Part shown: piece by piece, positions 27,902 to 37,097 of the stretch
Numbering within the stretch: position 1 is the first letter of the stretch
Layout: every line of letters begins with the position of its first letter
Assembly: GCF_031453675.1 (NCBI RefSeq)
Contig: NZ_JAVIZX010000001.1
Coordinates: 3,246,001 to 3,310,000, forward strand
Reading direction: 5' to 3'
Source of the DNA: Paracidovorax wautersii
Lineage (GTDB): Bacteria; Pseudomonadota; Gammaproteobacteria; Burkholderiales; Burkholderiaceae_C
DNA length: 64,000 nt
Notes under the pieces: model-generated
Database searches by the model: none
What the model saw: only the letters and a program-made list of their open reading frames with translations
What the model was told of the DNA's origin: nothing
Position numbers and translations under genes: made by a program

Positions 27902-30262
27902 ATGTGCCAGAATGAGGCGCGCAGAAATGAAACTATTGTGAAGATAAGTAACGCCATCGTGGGTGCGAGCCTGTCGGTCGCCGCCTGCAGCGCCGCCGCC
28001 CTGTCCCTGGGCAATAGCCGCGGCTCGGTGGTGTTGGGTGCGCCGATCGACCTGTCCTTCGAGGTGGGCACCGACCCCGGTTCCAACGTCGCCTCTTCCT
28101 GCGTGTCCGCCAAGCTGGTCTCCGGCGGCACTCCCATTCCCGACTCCAGAATCACGATCACCCCGGTCGACGGGGGCCGCTCGCCCACGGTGCGCGTGCG
28201 GTCAACCGTCCCGGCCGACGAACCCGTGCTGACGGCCACGCTGACGGCGGGCTGCAACGGTCCCGTCACCCGCACGTACACCTTTCTGGCCGATCTGCCG
28301 GGCACCCCGCCGGCCGCCAACCGCCCGGTCGACATCGCGCAACTGTCCCCTGCCAGCCCGGCCGGCACGGCCCGTTCCGGCCTGGCGGACCGAAACACCG
28401 GGGCGCCTTCGGGACCCACCCGGTCCACGCCGCGCGACGGGGCCGCCACCGCCGCAGTGGAGTCGCCTTCCGCGCCCGTCCGGGCTGCCCGTCCCCGCGC
28501 CGAGGCGGCCGGCACGGCGCCCCGGCCGCCGCGCCAACCGGCAAGCGCCCCGCGTGCCTCTGTCCCTGCCTTGGAACCCAAGCCGCGCCTGGTCATGGTG
28601 CCCCTGGAAGAGTGGCTCGACGCGCCGCTGCCCTTGCGCTCCACGGCCGAACTGCCTGCCGTGCCGGATCCGTCCGGCGGCACGCAGCGGGCCGAGGCGG
28701 CCGCGCTGTGGAAGGCCTTGAACGCGACACCGGAGGAAGCGCGCGATGCGGCGGCCCGGCTGGCCAAGCTGGAGGCCGACGGTGCCGCGCAGCGCTCGCG
28801 TGGCGCCCAAGACCGCGCCGCCGTGGCCGATCTGCAGCAGCGCCTGGATGCGGCGGAGTCGGAGCGCTTCCCCGCCCTGGTCGTGTACGGCCTGCTGGCG
28901 CTGCTGGTTCTGGCGCTCGGCCTGCTCGTGTGGGTTTGGAGCCGTGCGCGCCGCAGTGTAGAGCAGGCCTGGCAGCACTCCGTGGCCGTCACCGCCGAAG
29001 CCCACGCCCACGGCGGCATGGCCATGCACGGCCCGGACGACACGGACGATTTGCACACCAAGCCGCAGCCTGCCGATGCCTGGGCCCGCGATGCCTTCCC
29101 TGCCGTGGCGCCTGCGCTGGCGTCCGCCGTGGTGGCCCCGCCAACGCCCGTGCCCCGCCCGCCGGTGGCGGAGCCGCCCGCGCGCATTCCCGATGCGGTT
29201 CACCTGCCGGAACTGACGGAAGAGTTCGGCCACCTGGGCCATGCCCCCGTGGCCGCGGTCGCAGCGCCGGCGCCTGCAACCGCTGCTGCGCCCCGGCACA
29301 TCGTGCACCCCGAGGAGCTGTTCGATATCCAGCAGCAGGCGGAATTCTTCGTGTCGGTGGGCGAGCACGACCAGGCGATCGAGGTACTGCGGCAGCACAT
29401 CGCCGACCACGGCAGCACGTCGCCATTCGCCTACCTGGAGTTGCTGCGCCTGTTCCATACCCTCAGCCGCGCCGACAGCTTCCAGCAGCTGCGGGCGCAG
29501 TTCCAGCAGCATTTCAATGCCCGCGTTCCGGAGTTCGCGTCGTTCCATCGCACAGGCCGCACGCTGGAGGACTACCCCGAGGCGCTCGCCGCCGTCGAGG
29601 CGCAGTGGTCCGCGACCGATGTGATCGACATCATCGAGGGATTCATCTTCCGCAGGCCAGAGGGCGCGCCGGTCGAGCCTTTCGACATGGCCGCGTATGA
29701 CGATCTGCTGCTGCTGCTGGCCATCGCGCAGACCACCCCCGCCAACCACCGCGGCCTGCCGCCGCCGCGCCCGCGCACAACGCCGTTGGGTGCCGGACCG
29801 TCGGCGGCTTTCGCCGGTGCCGCAGTGGCCCCTGTGGCGGCCGCTGCCGCAGCCGCCGTTGCGGGTAGCAGCGTGCGGGAAGCCGATCCGTTCGCGCCGC
29901 CGTCGCTGCTGGATACGGGCGACCTGGCCATGATGCCCTTCGACGATGCGGTGCCGATGGCACCCCCCGTGCGCGCGGGTACGGGCAAGCCCCTGCAGGC
30001 GCCCTCGCTGGATTCGCTGATGGGCGACCTCACGCTCGAATCGCTGCCGGGCGCACTATCGCAGCGTCCGGCTTTCTCGGAGTCTGCACTCGACCTGGAT
30101 CTGTCCGACCCTCCACCGCTGACGCTGAGTGACCTTCCTCCGTTGCCGGTGACGGCTCCTCCCGCACCCGATGAGCCCCTGGGTTTCGGTTTGGACGACG
30201 ACAAGCTCGAAGTGCGGCTGGAGATGGAAAAGCTCAACAAGCGCAACACCGACGGGCAGTGA
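27902..30262 (+). CDS. FimV-like membrane protein
   Basis: The 786-residue protein has an N-terminal hydrophobic leader (VGASLSVAACSAAALSLG), a beta-rich FimV-type domain, a long proline/alanine linker, and a short coiled coil. A single membrane helix (VVYGLLALLVLALGLLVWVW, about residues 326-345) precedes a cytoplasmic part with a TPR-like segment (LFDIQQQAEFFVSVGEHDQA, about 473-520). This layout is that of FimV/TspA proteins, which organise polar type IV pili and motility. ATG 27902 is chosen for the GGGAGGG before it; GTG 27938 would give a shorter leader. A terminator follows. Confidence 0.82.
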   Translation: MCQNEARRNETIVKISNAIVGASLSVAACSAAALSLGNSRGSVVLGAPIDLSFEVGTDPGSNVASSCVSAKLVSGGTPIPDSRITITPVDGGRSPTVRVRSTVPADEPVLTATLTAGCNGPVTRTYTFLADLPGTPPAANRPVDIAQLSPASPAGTARSGLADRNTGAPSGPTRSTPRDGAATAAVESPSAPVRAARPRAEAAGTAPRPPRQPASAPRASVPALEPKPRLVMVPLEEWLDAPLPLRSTAELPAVPDPSGGTQRAEAAALWKALNATPEEARDAAARLAKLEADGAAQRSRGAQDRAAVADLQQRLDAAESERFPALVVYGLLALLVLALGLLVWVWSRARRSVEQAWQHSVAVTAEAHAHGGMAMHGPDDTDDLHTKPQPADAWARDAFPAVAPALASAVVAPPTPVPRPPVAEPPARIPDAVHLPELTEEFGHLGHAPVAAVAAPAPATAAAPRHIVHPEELFDIQQQAEFFVSVGEHDQAIEVLRQHIADHGSTSPFAYLELLRLFHTLSRADSFQQLRAQFQQHFNARVPEFASFHRTGRTLEDYPEALAAVEAQWSATDVIDIIEGFIFRRPEGAPVEPFDMAAYDDLLLLLAIAQTTPANHRGLPPPRPRTTPLGAGPSAAFAGAAVAPVAAAAAAAVAGSSVREADPFAPPSLLDTGDLAMMPFDDAVPMAPPVRAGTGKPLQAPSLDSLMGDLTLESLPGALSQRPAFSESALDLDLSDPPPLTLSDLPPLPVTAPPAPDEPLGFGLDDDKLEVRLEMEKLNKRNTDGQ

Positions 30263-30304
30263 GCGCGGCGCGCAGGCCGCGCCCGCGCAAGCCACCATGA
30301 AAGA

Positions 30305-30327
30305 AGGGCCCTCGGGCCCTTTTTTTG
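30305..30327 (+). terminator. Intrinsic terminator after the FimV-like gene
   Basis: Stem AAGGGCCC with GGGCCCTT and a run of seven T. It lies 42 bases past the stop, facing thiE. Confidence 0.88.
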
Positions 30328-30373
30328 TTGTGGAGGCGGCGCAGCCGCCGGCAGTGCGTTGCTGCTGTGCCGC

Positions 30374-31333
30374 TCAGGTGGGGCGGCCGTGCCGCGTGTG
30401 CTGCGCCAGCGCCTGCATCAGCTCTTGCGCAGCCTCTTCGGGTTGTGCTGCGTTGACGATCGCTCGCACCACGGCGATGGAGCCCGCGCCGGAGGCCAGC
30501 ACCTCCGGAAACTGCTCCCGTCCGATGCCGCCGATGGCCACCTGCGGGTAATGGCGCATCAGGCGCGCATAGGCCTTGAGCCGGGCCGTGCCCTGCGGGA
30601 CCGTGGCCATCTTCTTGAGCGTGGTGGGGAACACAGCACCCATGGCGATGTAGCTCGGGCTGGCACGGTCGGCGCGCACCATCTCGGCATAGCCGTGCGT
30701 GCTCACGCCCAGGCGCAGGCCCGCATCGCGGATGGCAGCCAGTTCGTCAGGGCGCAAAGCGTCCAGGTCTTCCTGGCCCAGGTGCACGCCGTAGGCGCCA
30801 GCGGCGATGGCCTGTTGCCAATGGTCGTTGATGAACAACAGGGCGCTGGTGCCTTGCACTGCCTGCACGGCGGCGGCCACTTCGCGCTCCACGGCCTGCG
30901 CGTCGGTGGATTTGAAGCGCAGCTGCACCGTGGGGACGCCGGCGCGGGCCATGCGGCCGACCCACTCGGCATCGGGCAGCACGGCGTACATGCCCAGTGC
31001 GTCGGGGCATGCAGGAAACGGCTGCGCTGCGGGGCGAGGCTGCAGGCCGAAATCTTCGGGCGCATCAGGCCAGAGGGTGGGGTCGAAGCGGCCGCTGCGC
31101 CGGGTTTGCGCGGCCCAGGCATGGGCGAGCGTCTGCGCGTCGTGGGCAATGAAGCCCAGCGCGCTGCAGGCCTGCAGCGCGGCGCGGTAGACCGCATCGC
31201 CGCCTTGTGGCGCCGGGGCCGGCTGCGGCGGGAAGTCGGCATAGTCGCCGCCGTGCGCGTCCAGGATGGCCTGGGCCATGGCCTCGACGGAAGCGTCCGC
31301 TGGTGCGGCGTCGGAGCAGTGCGGCTCAGCCAT
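30374..31333 (-). CDS. thiE: Thiamine-phosphate synthase ThiE with N-terminal extension
   Basis: ThiE joins the pyrimidine and thiazole phosphates to give thiamine monophosphate. The C-terminal 200 residues are typical: [61 protein letters not shown] and VAIGGIG. The protein has 319 residues, about 100 more than usual; the extension (up to about residue 120) has an alanine-rich part and [19 protein letters not shown] and no family I recognise. It overlaps thiG by eight bases, in the order thiO-thiS-thiG-thiE. Confidence 0.92.
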   Translation of the reverse strand: MAEPHCSDAAPADASVEAMAQAILDAHGGDYADFPPQPAPAPQGGDAVYRAALQACSALGFIAHDAQTLAHAWAAQTRRSGRFDPTLWPDAPEDFGLQPRPAAQPFPACPDALGMYAVLPDAEWVGRMARAGVPTVQLRFKSTDAQAVEREVAAAVQAVQGTSALLFINDHWQQAIAAGAYGVHLGQEDLDALRPDELAAIRDAGLRLGVSTHGYAEMVRADRASPSYIAMGAVFPTTLKKMATVPQGTARLKAYARLMRHYPQVAIGGIGREQFPEVLASGAGSIAVVRAIVNAAQPEEAAQELMQALAQHTRHGRPT

Positions 31334-32147
31334 GGCTGTGGTGCCAGAAAGGGGTGCCGAGCACGGGCGTGCTGGGCTGGGCCGTGTCCTGCGCGGCCAT
31401 GGCACCTGCGGTGCGCGCGGCGCGGCCGGCGGCCACGGCGTCGGCGAACGCACCCGCCATGGCGACGGGATCGGTAGCCAGGGCCACGGCGGTGTTCAGC
31501 AGCACACCGTCATAACCCCATTCCATTACCTGGCACGCGTGCGAGGGCAGGCCCAGGCCGGCATCGACGAGCAGGGGCACATCGAGGCGGTCCCGCAGCA
31601 GTTGCAGCGCATACGGGTTGACGGGGCCGCGGCCGGTGCCGATGGGTGCGGCCCAGGGCATCACGGCCTGGCAGCCCACGTCCACCAGCCGCTGGCACAG
31701 CACCAGGTCTTCCGTGCAGTAGGGCAGCACCTGGAAGCCGTCGCGGATCAGCTGGGAGGCGGCGTCCACCAGGTTCAGCGTGTCGGGCTGCAGGGTGTAG
31801 TCGTCGCCGATGAGTTCGAGCTTGATCCACGGGGTGTTGAACACCTCGCGCGCCATCTGGGCCGTGGTGATGGCCTCCTGCACGCTGTGGCAACCGGCGG
31901 TGTTGGGCAGCACGGGCACGTTGAGCCGCTTGAGCAGTTCCCAGAAGCTGGCGCCGGTCTCGGCGGCATTGTGGCCCTGGCGGCGCAGCGAGGCCGTGAC
32001 CATGGCAGGCCGGGCGCGCTGCACGGCGGCTTCGAGCACGCTGGGCGAGGGGTAGCGGGCCGTGCCCAGCAGCAGGCGGCTCTGGAAGGTCTGGCCGTAG
32101 AGCACCAGCGCGTCGCTGGCGGCGGGAGAGGGGGCAGTGGAGGACAT
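31326..32147 (-). CDS. thiG: Thiazole synthase ThiG
   Basis: ThiG condenses deoxyxylulose phosphate, dehydroglycine and the sulfur from ThiS-thiocarboxylate into the thiazole phosphate. The 273-residue TIM-barrel has [44 protein letters not shown] and [11 protein letters not shown]. The catalytic lysine is in IKLEL. The gene is 18 bases after thiS. Confidence 0.96.
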   Translation of the reverse strand: MSSTAPSPAASDALVLYGQTFQSRLLLGTARYPSPSVLEAAVQRARPAMVTASLRRQGHNAAETGASFWELLKRLNVPVLPNTAGCHSVQEAITTAQMAREVFNTPWIKLELIGDDYTLQPDTLNLVDAASQLIRDGFQVLPYCTEDLVLCQRLVDVGCQAVMPWAAPIGTGRGPVNPYALQLLRDRLDVPLLVDAGLGLPSHACQVMEWGYDGVLLNTAVALATDPVAMAGAFADAVAAGRAARTAGAMAAQDTAQPSTPVLGTPFWHHSHG

Positions 32148-32165
32148 GGAAGGGAAGGGGGGGCT

Positions 32166-32363
32166 TCAGCCGCCGGTGACCGGGGCGATGATTTCGATCC
32201 TGTCGCCGTCCTGCAGCGGGTGCACGGCGTACCGGGTGTTGGGGACGAACTGCAGGTTCACGGCCACGGCGAAGGGGGGCTTGGCACCCTGGTGCGCCAC
32301 GGCGTCGGCCACGGTGGCACTGCCCTGCAGCTCGACGGGAGTCTGGTTGATGAAGATGTTCAT
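32166..32363 (-). CDS. thiS: Sulfur carrier protein ThiS
   Basis: A 65-residue ubiquitin-like protein ending in the GG needed for C-terminal thiocarboxylation (EIIAPVTGG). It begins MNIFINQTPVEL and hands sulfur to ThiG. ATG 32363 overlaps the thiO stop (ATGA). ThiF, the adenylating partner, is not in the window. Confidence 0.95.
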   Translation of the reverse strand: MNIFINQTPVELQGSATVADAVAHQGAKPPFAVAVNLQFVPNTRYAVHPLQDGDRIEIIAPVTGG

Positions 32364-33487
32364 GGACTGGTAGTTGCGGCCTCGGCTGCGCCTTGCAACT
32401 GCAATGCGAGGTCGAAGCGCGGCGCGAGGGGGGATTGTCCCGTGTTCAGGCATTGCATCACAACATCGAGCAGGGCCGGCGCGATCATGAAGCCATGGCG
32501 GTACAGGCCGTTCACCTCCAGCACGCGGTCGGTCACCTGGCGCACGGCAGGCAGGTTGTCGGGCAGCGTGGGGCGGCACTGCGTGGCGATCTCCAGGATG
32601 CGCGCCTCGGCAAAGCCGGTGTGCACCGCGTAGGCCGCGCTCAGCAGCTCGAGCGTGGAGCGCACGCTGGCGGGCGAGAGGTCATCGGATTCGATCTCGG
32701 TCGCGCCAATGACGAAGACGTGGTCCTGCTTGGGGGCGATGTAGATCGGGTAGCGCGGGTGCACCACGCGCGTGGGGCGCTGCAGCGTCACCTCGGGCGC
32801 ATGCAGGCGCACAACCTCGCCGCGCACGCCGCGGAGCTGGGGCCACTGGCCGCGCGCCCCCAGGCCCCGGCAGTCGATCACCCAGTCGGGCTGGCCCGTG
32901 GTGCCGGGCGCGAAGTCTTCGGGGCTGCGGGCGCTGTGCCAATGCGCGCGCACCTTGAGCTGCGCCATGGTGCGTTCCAGCGCGGTGAGCAACTGGCGGT
33001 TGTCGAGCTGGCCTTCGCCCGGCAGGTACAGGCCCTGGTGAAAGCGGTTCGCGGCCGTGGGCTCCAGCGTGGCGACGCCGTCGCTGTCCAGCACCTGCAG
33101 CGCGGGCAGGTCGGGCACGACGGTCTGCGTGCGCTCCAGCGTGCCGCGCAGGCGGGCGGCGTCGCCCGCGTCCTGCCGGTGCCAGAGGATCAGGGTGCCG
33201 TTCTGCTGGAAGTACACCGGCTCCACCAGCTGCGCGAGCAGCTGGGGCCAGCGGTTGAGTGCGTACTGGCCCATGCGCACCACGCCGGGCTCGGTCACCG
33301 CGGATTCGGCCAGCGGCGCCAGCATGGCGGCGGCGATGCGGGCGGCGGCGCCCTGTGCGTCGGGGCCACCGGCTTCGTAGACGTCGACGGAATGGCCCGC
33401 GCGGGCCAGCTCGATGGCCAGCAGCCGGCCCATGAGGCCGGCACCCAGGATGGCGATGGAGGAGGGAGAAGAAGAAAGAAGAGGCAT
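32360..33487 (-). CDS. thiO: Glycine oxidase ThiO
   Basis: ThiO oxidises glycine to the imine used by ThiG. The 375-residue FAD enzyme starts with MPLLSSSPSSIAILGAGLMG and has the Rossmann motif GAGLMGRLLAIELARAGH. It also has WVIDCRGLGARG and the C-terminal GLYRHGFMIAPAL. It is the first gene of the thiOSGE operon, whose leader is the TPP riboswitch at 33549-33699. The frame is open far upstream, but this ATG gives the FAD motif at the expected place. Confidence 0.94.
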   Translation of the reverse strand: MPLLSSSPSSIAILGAGLMGRLLAIELARAGHSVDVYEAGGPDAQGAAARIAAAMLAPLAESAVTEPGVVRMGQYALNRWPQLLAQLVEPVYFQQNGTLILWHRQDAGDAARLRGTLERTQTVVPDLPALQVLDSDGVATLEPTAANRFHQGLYLPGEGQLDNRQLLTALERTMAQLKVRAHWHSARSPEDFAPGTTGQPDWVIDCRGLGARGQWPQLRGVRGEVVRLHAPEVTLQRPTRVVHPRYPIYIAPKQDHVFVIGATEIESDDLSPASVRSTLELLSAAYAVHTGFAEARILEIATQCRPTLPDNLPAVRQVTDRVLEVNGLYRHGFMIAPALLDVVMQCLNTGQSPLAPRFDLALQLQGAAEAATTSP

Positions 33488-33548
33488 CGGGTCCGCCGTG
33501 TCTTGTCTGCAAGCCAACAAAGGGACAAAACGGGTGATGCCGATCCAT

Positions 33549-33699
33549 GAAACTCCCCACGCCAGCATGACCTGGATCGGGTAGCGGGGCCGGGTGGAAG
33601 GTGTGCCTGCGCAGGCGGCAGGTGCCTTCCGGAAAGCCCCAGGGTATTTCTCAGTCGCCGGCCGGCAGCACCGTGGCTGCGGCGGGACACCCCTGTTTC
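33549..33699 (-). promoter_or_regulatory. TPP riboswitch upstream of thiO
   Basis: On the minus strand the leader shows AGGGGTGTCC, then ACTGAGAAATACCC, and later ACCCGATCCAGG, TCATGCTGGCGTGGGGAG. These are the conserved pyrimidine- and pyrophosphate-sensing parts of the TPP riboswitch. P1 is GAAAC with GTTTC. Between the ACCC of P2 and the 3' half there is an extra helix of about 60 bases (GGGGC and GGAAGG paired with CCTTCC and GCCCC). It should shut off thiOSGE when TPP is abundant. Confidence 0.9.
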
Positions 33700-33815
33700 G
33701 TCCGTGAGCGGGATTACAGCACAGGGCCCAAGACCCTGGTGTTGATCTGGTGCAGGGGTTGGGCGCAGGGCGCGCGACGCCGGCGGGCCGGCCGACATCC
33801 CGGATAATTTTTGCC

Positions 33816-34670
33816 ATGACCGAAAACAACCAGCATTCGTCGCCGGCCCACCGGCGCTACGCCCGTGTGCTTTCCATCGCGGGCTCCGACAGCGGCGGCG
33901 GCGCGGGCATCCAGGCCGACCTCAAGACCTTCAGCGCGCTGGGCTGCTACGGCATGACGGCCATCACCGCCATCACGGCGCAGAACACGCAGGGCGTGAG
34001 CGGCATCCACGGCATTCCGCCGCAGATGCTGAAGGCCCAGATCGATGCGGTGGTGCAGGACATCGGCGTGGACGCCGTCAAAATCGGCATGCTGCACTCG
34101 CCCGCGGTGGTGCAGGTGGTGGCCGATGCCATCCGCGAATACAACCTGCCGCACGTGGTGCTCGACCCGGTGATGGTAGCCACCAGCGGCGACCGGCTGA
34201 TCGCCGCCGAGACGGTGGGCACGCTGGTGCAGGAACTCTTTCCGCTGGCCACGCTGGTCACGCCCAACCTGGACGAGGCCGGCTGGCTGCTGGAGCGCCG
34301 CATCGACGGCGAGGCCGCGCTGGACGCGGCGGCAGAAGGCCTGCTGGCGCTGGGCGCGCGGGCCGTGCTGCTCAAGGGCGGCCACCTGCCCGGCGACTGG
34401 GTCATCGACGTGCTGGCGGATGGCAAGGGCCTGCGCCACCGTCTGCAGTCCGCCCGCATCGCCACGCACAACGGGCACGGCACGGGGTGCACGCTGTCGT
34501 CGGCCGTGGCTTCGTTCCTGGCGCTGGGGGAGCCGCTGCAGCAGGCGGTGGAAAAGGGCCGGGCCTACATCCTGGGCGCCATCGCGGCCGGCGCCGATGT
34601 GCGCACGGGCCGGGGGCACGGCCCGCTCAACCACGGCTATGCGCCCGTGGCCCAGCGGGTGTTCGGCTGA
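33816..34670 (+). CDS. thiD: Hydroxymethylpyrimidine/phosphomethylpyrimidine kinase ThiD
   Basis: ThiD phosphorylates HMP and then HMP-phosphate. The 284-residue ribokinase-fold protein has SIAGSDSGGGAGIQADLKTF, GCYGMTAITAITAQNT, VVLDPVMVATSGDRLI and the anion-hole motif NGHGTGCTLSSAVAS. ATG 33816 is used; an upstream in-frame ATG gives an unlikely extension. It is divergent from thiOSGE, and the TPP riboswitch belongs to the other strand. Confidence 0.94.
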   Translation: MTENNQHSSPAHRRYARVLSIAGSDSGGGAGIQADLKTFSALGCYGMTAITAITAQNTQGVSGIHGIPPQMLKAQIDAVVQDIGVDAVKIGMLHSPAVVQVVADAIREYNLPHVVLDPVMVATSGDRLIAAETVGTLVQELFPLATLVTPNLDEAGWLLERRIDGEAALDAAAEGLLALGARAVLLKGGHLPGDWVIDVLADGKGLRHRLQSARIATHNGHGTGCTLSSAVASFLALGEPLQQAVEKGRAYILGAIAAGADVRTGRGHGPLNHGYAPVAQRVFG

Positions 34671-34718
34671 CGGCTACTACATCCCTTCAAGCCGCCTCGG
34701 CCGGGGCGGCTGAAGGTG

Positions 34719-35228
34719 CTACCAACCCCAGGCCAGGCTGCGGGCGACCCAGCCCTTCTGGCCGCCCTCGCGCTGCACGTGGGCCCAGGTGCCCGACTTC
34801 TTCAGCGTGCGCACCACTTCGTGCTGCTGCAGTTTGCCCACCACCCGGTGGCTGGGGCCGGGGCCGGCCCGCAGATTGGCCGTGCGGGCGGTGACCACCA
34901 TGTGCGGGGTCTTGCTGGTGAGCGGCGCATAGACCCAGCCGAGCGGCTCTTCATAATCGCGCACCTTGAGCCAGTTGCCCTTGCGCTGCGTCACGCGCAG
35001 CGGGTAGCCGTCGCTCAGTTCCCACAGCGTGGCCGAGCGCGTCGAAGGCGTCTCGCGCACGTTGACGGACGAGCCCTTGATGCTCACGTACTGCTGGGCC
35101 TGCGCGGCGCCGGCGGTCAGCAGCAGCAACAGGCTGGCCGCGATGCCTGCAGCGGCCGTGGTGAACGCGCGGCCGGCGCGTGGGAGGCGGGGGATCAAGG
35201 GCTGGGGGCGGGGAAGGGTGGCTGACAC
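34719..35228 (-). CDS. Exported SH3-domain protein
   Basis: The 169-residue protein has an N-terminal leader (FTTAAAGIAASLLLLL, ending near AAQAQ) and two bacterial SH3 (SH3_3) repeats: VSIKGSSVNVRETPSTRSA and TARTANLRAGPGPSHRV, each with the NxRxxPS-type turn. Such domains bind cell wall or surface polymers. GTG 35228 follows GAGAGGAG and gives the leader a basic start; a longer frame is open upstream. Confidence 0.75.
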   Translation of the reverse strand: MSATLPRPQPLIPRLPRAGRAFTTAAAGIAASLLLLLTAGAAQAQQYVSIKGSSVNVRETPSTRSATLWELSDGYPLRVTQRKGNWLKVRDYEEPLGWVYAPLTSKTPHMVVTARTANLRAGPGPSHRVVGKLQQHEVVRTLKKSGTWAHVQREGGQKGWVARSLAWGW

Positions 35229-35365
35229 GCTGCGGGTACTCCTCTCGGTCGATGGAAAAAATGAGAGGGGTGGACGGCTGCGGGGGAGCGAAGTTCCGGC
35301 CAATGTGTCGGGGATGACCCGGGGCCTGCCCTGATCCACCCGGTGGTCGCGCCGGAATGCATCAA

Positions 35366-35463
35366 AAATATGAGCTGCCTGCGCTGGCTGCCAAAGGGAT
35401 TCGGGCACAAATGACCTTGGAAGCCATTGTGGCCGAGCGCCTCCAGCTATTATTTTTAATATT
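35366..35463. repeat. Inverted pair of diverged element A repeats
   Basis: A left copy (CATCAAAAATATGAGCTGCC, TGCGCTGGC) faces a right copy (GAGCGCCTCCAGCTATTATT). It lies 15 bases past the cytX stop and upstream of the SH3 gene, so it may end the cytX message. The inner stems are degenerate. Confidence 0.55.
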
Positions 35464-35477
35464 GCAGCCGGCGACCG

Positions 35478-36752
35478 TCAGGCACGCCGCGAACGCGTGG
35501 CCCAGGCCAGCGCAAAGCAGAGGGCCAGCGTGGGCAGCGCCGAGCCGGCACCGGCCCACACGCGCGGCAGCAGGTGGTAGAACGCGATGCCCGACAGCCA
35601 CAGCGCCACCGGCAGCCACTCCACGCGCGATGCGCGCTGCAGCAGGGCGGGGGCCGACACGCCGAACGCCAGCCGCCCCAGGATCACGCCGAACAGCGGC
35701 ACGAACACCGAACTGAGCAGCAGCAGGAACGGCTCCAGGCTGTGCATGGGCAGCACCAGCGCCAGCGCCGTGCACACCGCCGCCACGGCCAGGCCCCATT
35801 GGCGGATGCTCCAGCGCGGCAGCAGGCTGTGGGCCGACACGGCGCCGGAATAGGTGTCGCCATAGGCGTTGTCCACCTCGTCGATGAGGATCAGCGACAG
35901 CGCGATCAGCCCGCCCTGCGCCAGCAGCAGCGCGGTCACCAGATCCTGGCTGGGCAGCGTCAGCGCCACCAGCACGCCCAGCGTGTAGCACCAGATATTG
36001 GCCAGCGCATAGCCCAGCCAGGTGCCGCGCAAGGCCGCGCCGCCGCTTCTGCCGTGGCGCGCGTAGTCGGCCACCAGCGGCAGCCACGAGATGGGCATGG
36101 CGATCACCAGATCCAGCGCGGGCATCACGCCCATGCCGCCGGCGCCCTGGCGCTGCCACAGCTGCGCAAAGCCCTGCGCATGCGCCAGCGACAGGAACTG
36201 CCAGCTCAGCCACAGCAGCGACAGCACGACGAGCGGCAGCGCCACGCGCGCGATCACCCGGCGCACCAGCTGCACCATCGAGCCGCTGATGAGCGCCATC
36301 ACCACCGCGCCCCACAGCAGCGTGGCCGCCACGGGCCACCAGGCCGCGGCCATGGCGCCGGACTGGCGGCCGATGGCCACCGTCGCGTCGCGCATCACCA
36401 CCAGCTCGAACGTGCCCCAGCCGATGAGCTGCACGATGTTGAGCACGATGGGCAGACTGGCGAAAGAGCGTCCGTAGACCGCATGCATCAGCCCGGCGCT
36501 GGCCAGGCCGCTGTCGCAGCCCAGCTTGGCCACCCAGCCCAGCAGGCCGGCGCCGACGAGCGAGCCGAACACGATGGCGGCGAGCGCCTCCTGCGTGCCC
36601 AACGCTGGCATGAGATAGGCCCCCACCTGCATGACCAGCAGGCCCACGCCCAGGCTGAACCACAGCGAGGCATGGTCGTGCCACTGGAACACGCGCCGCT
36701 CGGCGGGCACCGGTGCAAGCGCGTCGTTGGCGATGGGGGAGGAGGGGGACAT
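35478..36752 (-). CDS. cytX: Hydroxymethylpyrimidine permease CytX (NCS1 family)
   Basis: The 424-residue protein has about twelve hydrophobic helices and the NCS1 pattern SLWFSLGVGLLVMQVGAYL, GCDSGLASAGLMHAVYG and LPLVADYARHG. CytX-type permeases are found under TPP riboswitches and are thought to import HMP for thiamine salvage; the riboswitch at 36839-36942 supports this over cytosine transport. ATG 36752 gives a normal N-terminus (MSPSSPIANDALAPV). Confidence 0.9.
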   Translation of the reverse strand: MSPSSPIANDALAPVPAERRVFQWHDHASLWFSLGVGLLVMQVGAYLMPALGTQEALAAIVFGSLVGAGLLGWVAKLGCDSGLASAGLMHAVYGRSFASLPIVLNIVQLIGWGTFELVVMRDATVAIGRQSGAMAAAWWPVAATLLWGAVVMALISGSMVQLVRRVIARVALPLVVLSLLWLSWQFLSLAHAQGFAQLWQRQGAGGMGVMPALDLVIAMPISWLPLVADYARHGRSGGAALRGTWLGYALANIWCYTLGVLVALTLPSQDLVTALLLAQGGLIALSLILIDEVDNAYGDTYSGAVSAHSLLPRWSIRQWGLAVAAVCTALALVLPMHSLEPFLLLLSSVFVPLFGVILGRLAFGVSAPALLQRASRVEWLPVALWLSGIAFYHLLPRVWAGAGSALPTLALCFALAWATRSRRA

Positions 36753-36838
36753 GCGGGCTCCGTGGCAGAAACGACAGAGCAGGGGCCGCACGCGCCAGGC
36801 AGCGCCAGGGGAGTGGGCGGCGGCATGGCATGGTGGAC

Positions 36839-36942
36839 AGCTTCCCTGCGCGAGGATGATCTCGGGCCCACGCGTATCGGAGCGTGGGAACAGGTTCGAA
36901 GGGTGTGATCTCAGCCCTGCATTTGCAGGACACCCCTAGCTT
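36839..36942 (-). promoter_or_regulatory. TPP riboswitch upstream of cytX
   Basis: On the minus strand the order is AGCTAGGGGTGTCC, a P3 hairpin, GGCTGAGATCACACCC, TTCGAACCTG, then GAGATCATCCTCGCGCAGGGA and AGCT. All conserved TPP elements are present, and P1 is AGCT with AGCT. An extra hairpin (CCCACGC with GCGTGGG) is inserted after GAACCTG. It lies 87 bases before the cytX start. Confidence 0.9.
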
Positions 36943-37097
36943 GTGCCGCCTTGCGGCAGCGGCGCGCATTGTGCCATGCACCTGCGGCAGCTTGGCGCCT
37001 ATCAGTCCGCTGCGGTTTCAGGCAGCCTGGCGACGACCCTGATCCTGATCCTGAACTTAAAGCCGTACAGCCAGGTCTCGTCGATGCCGCTGCGGCG

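Noticed and set aside
34685-34711. Hairpin after thiD as a terminator
   Set aside because: The stem (AAGCCGCC with GGGCGGCT) is good but no T tract follows on either strand.
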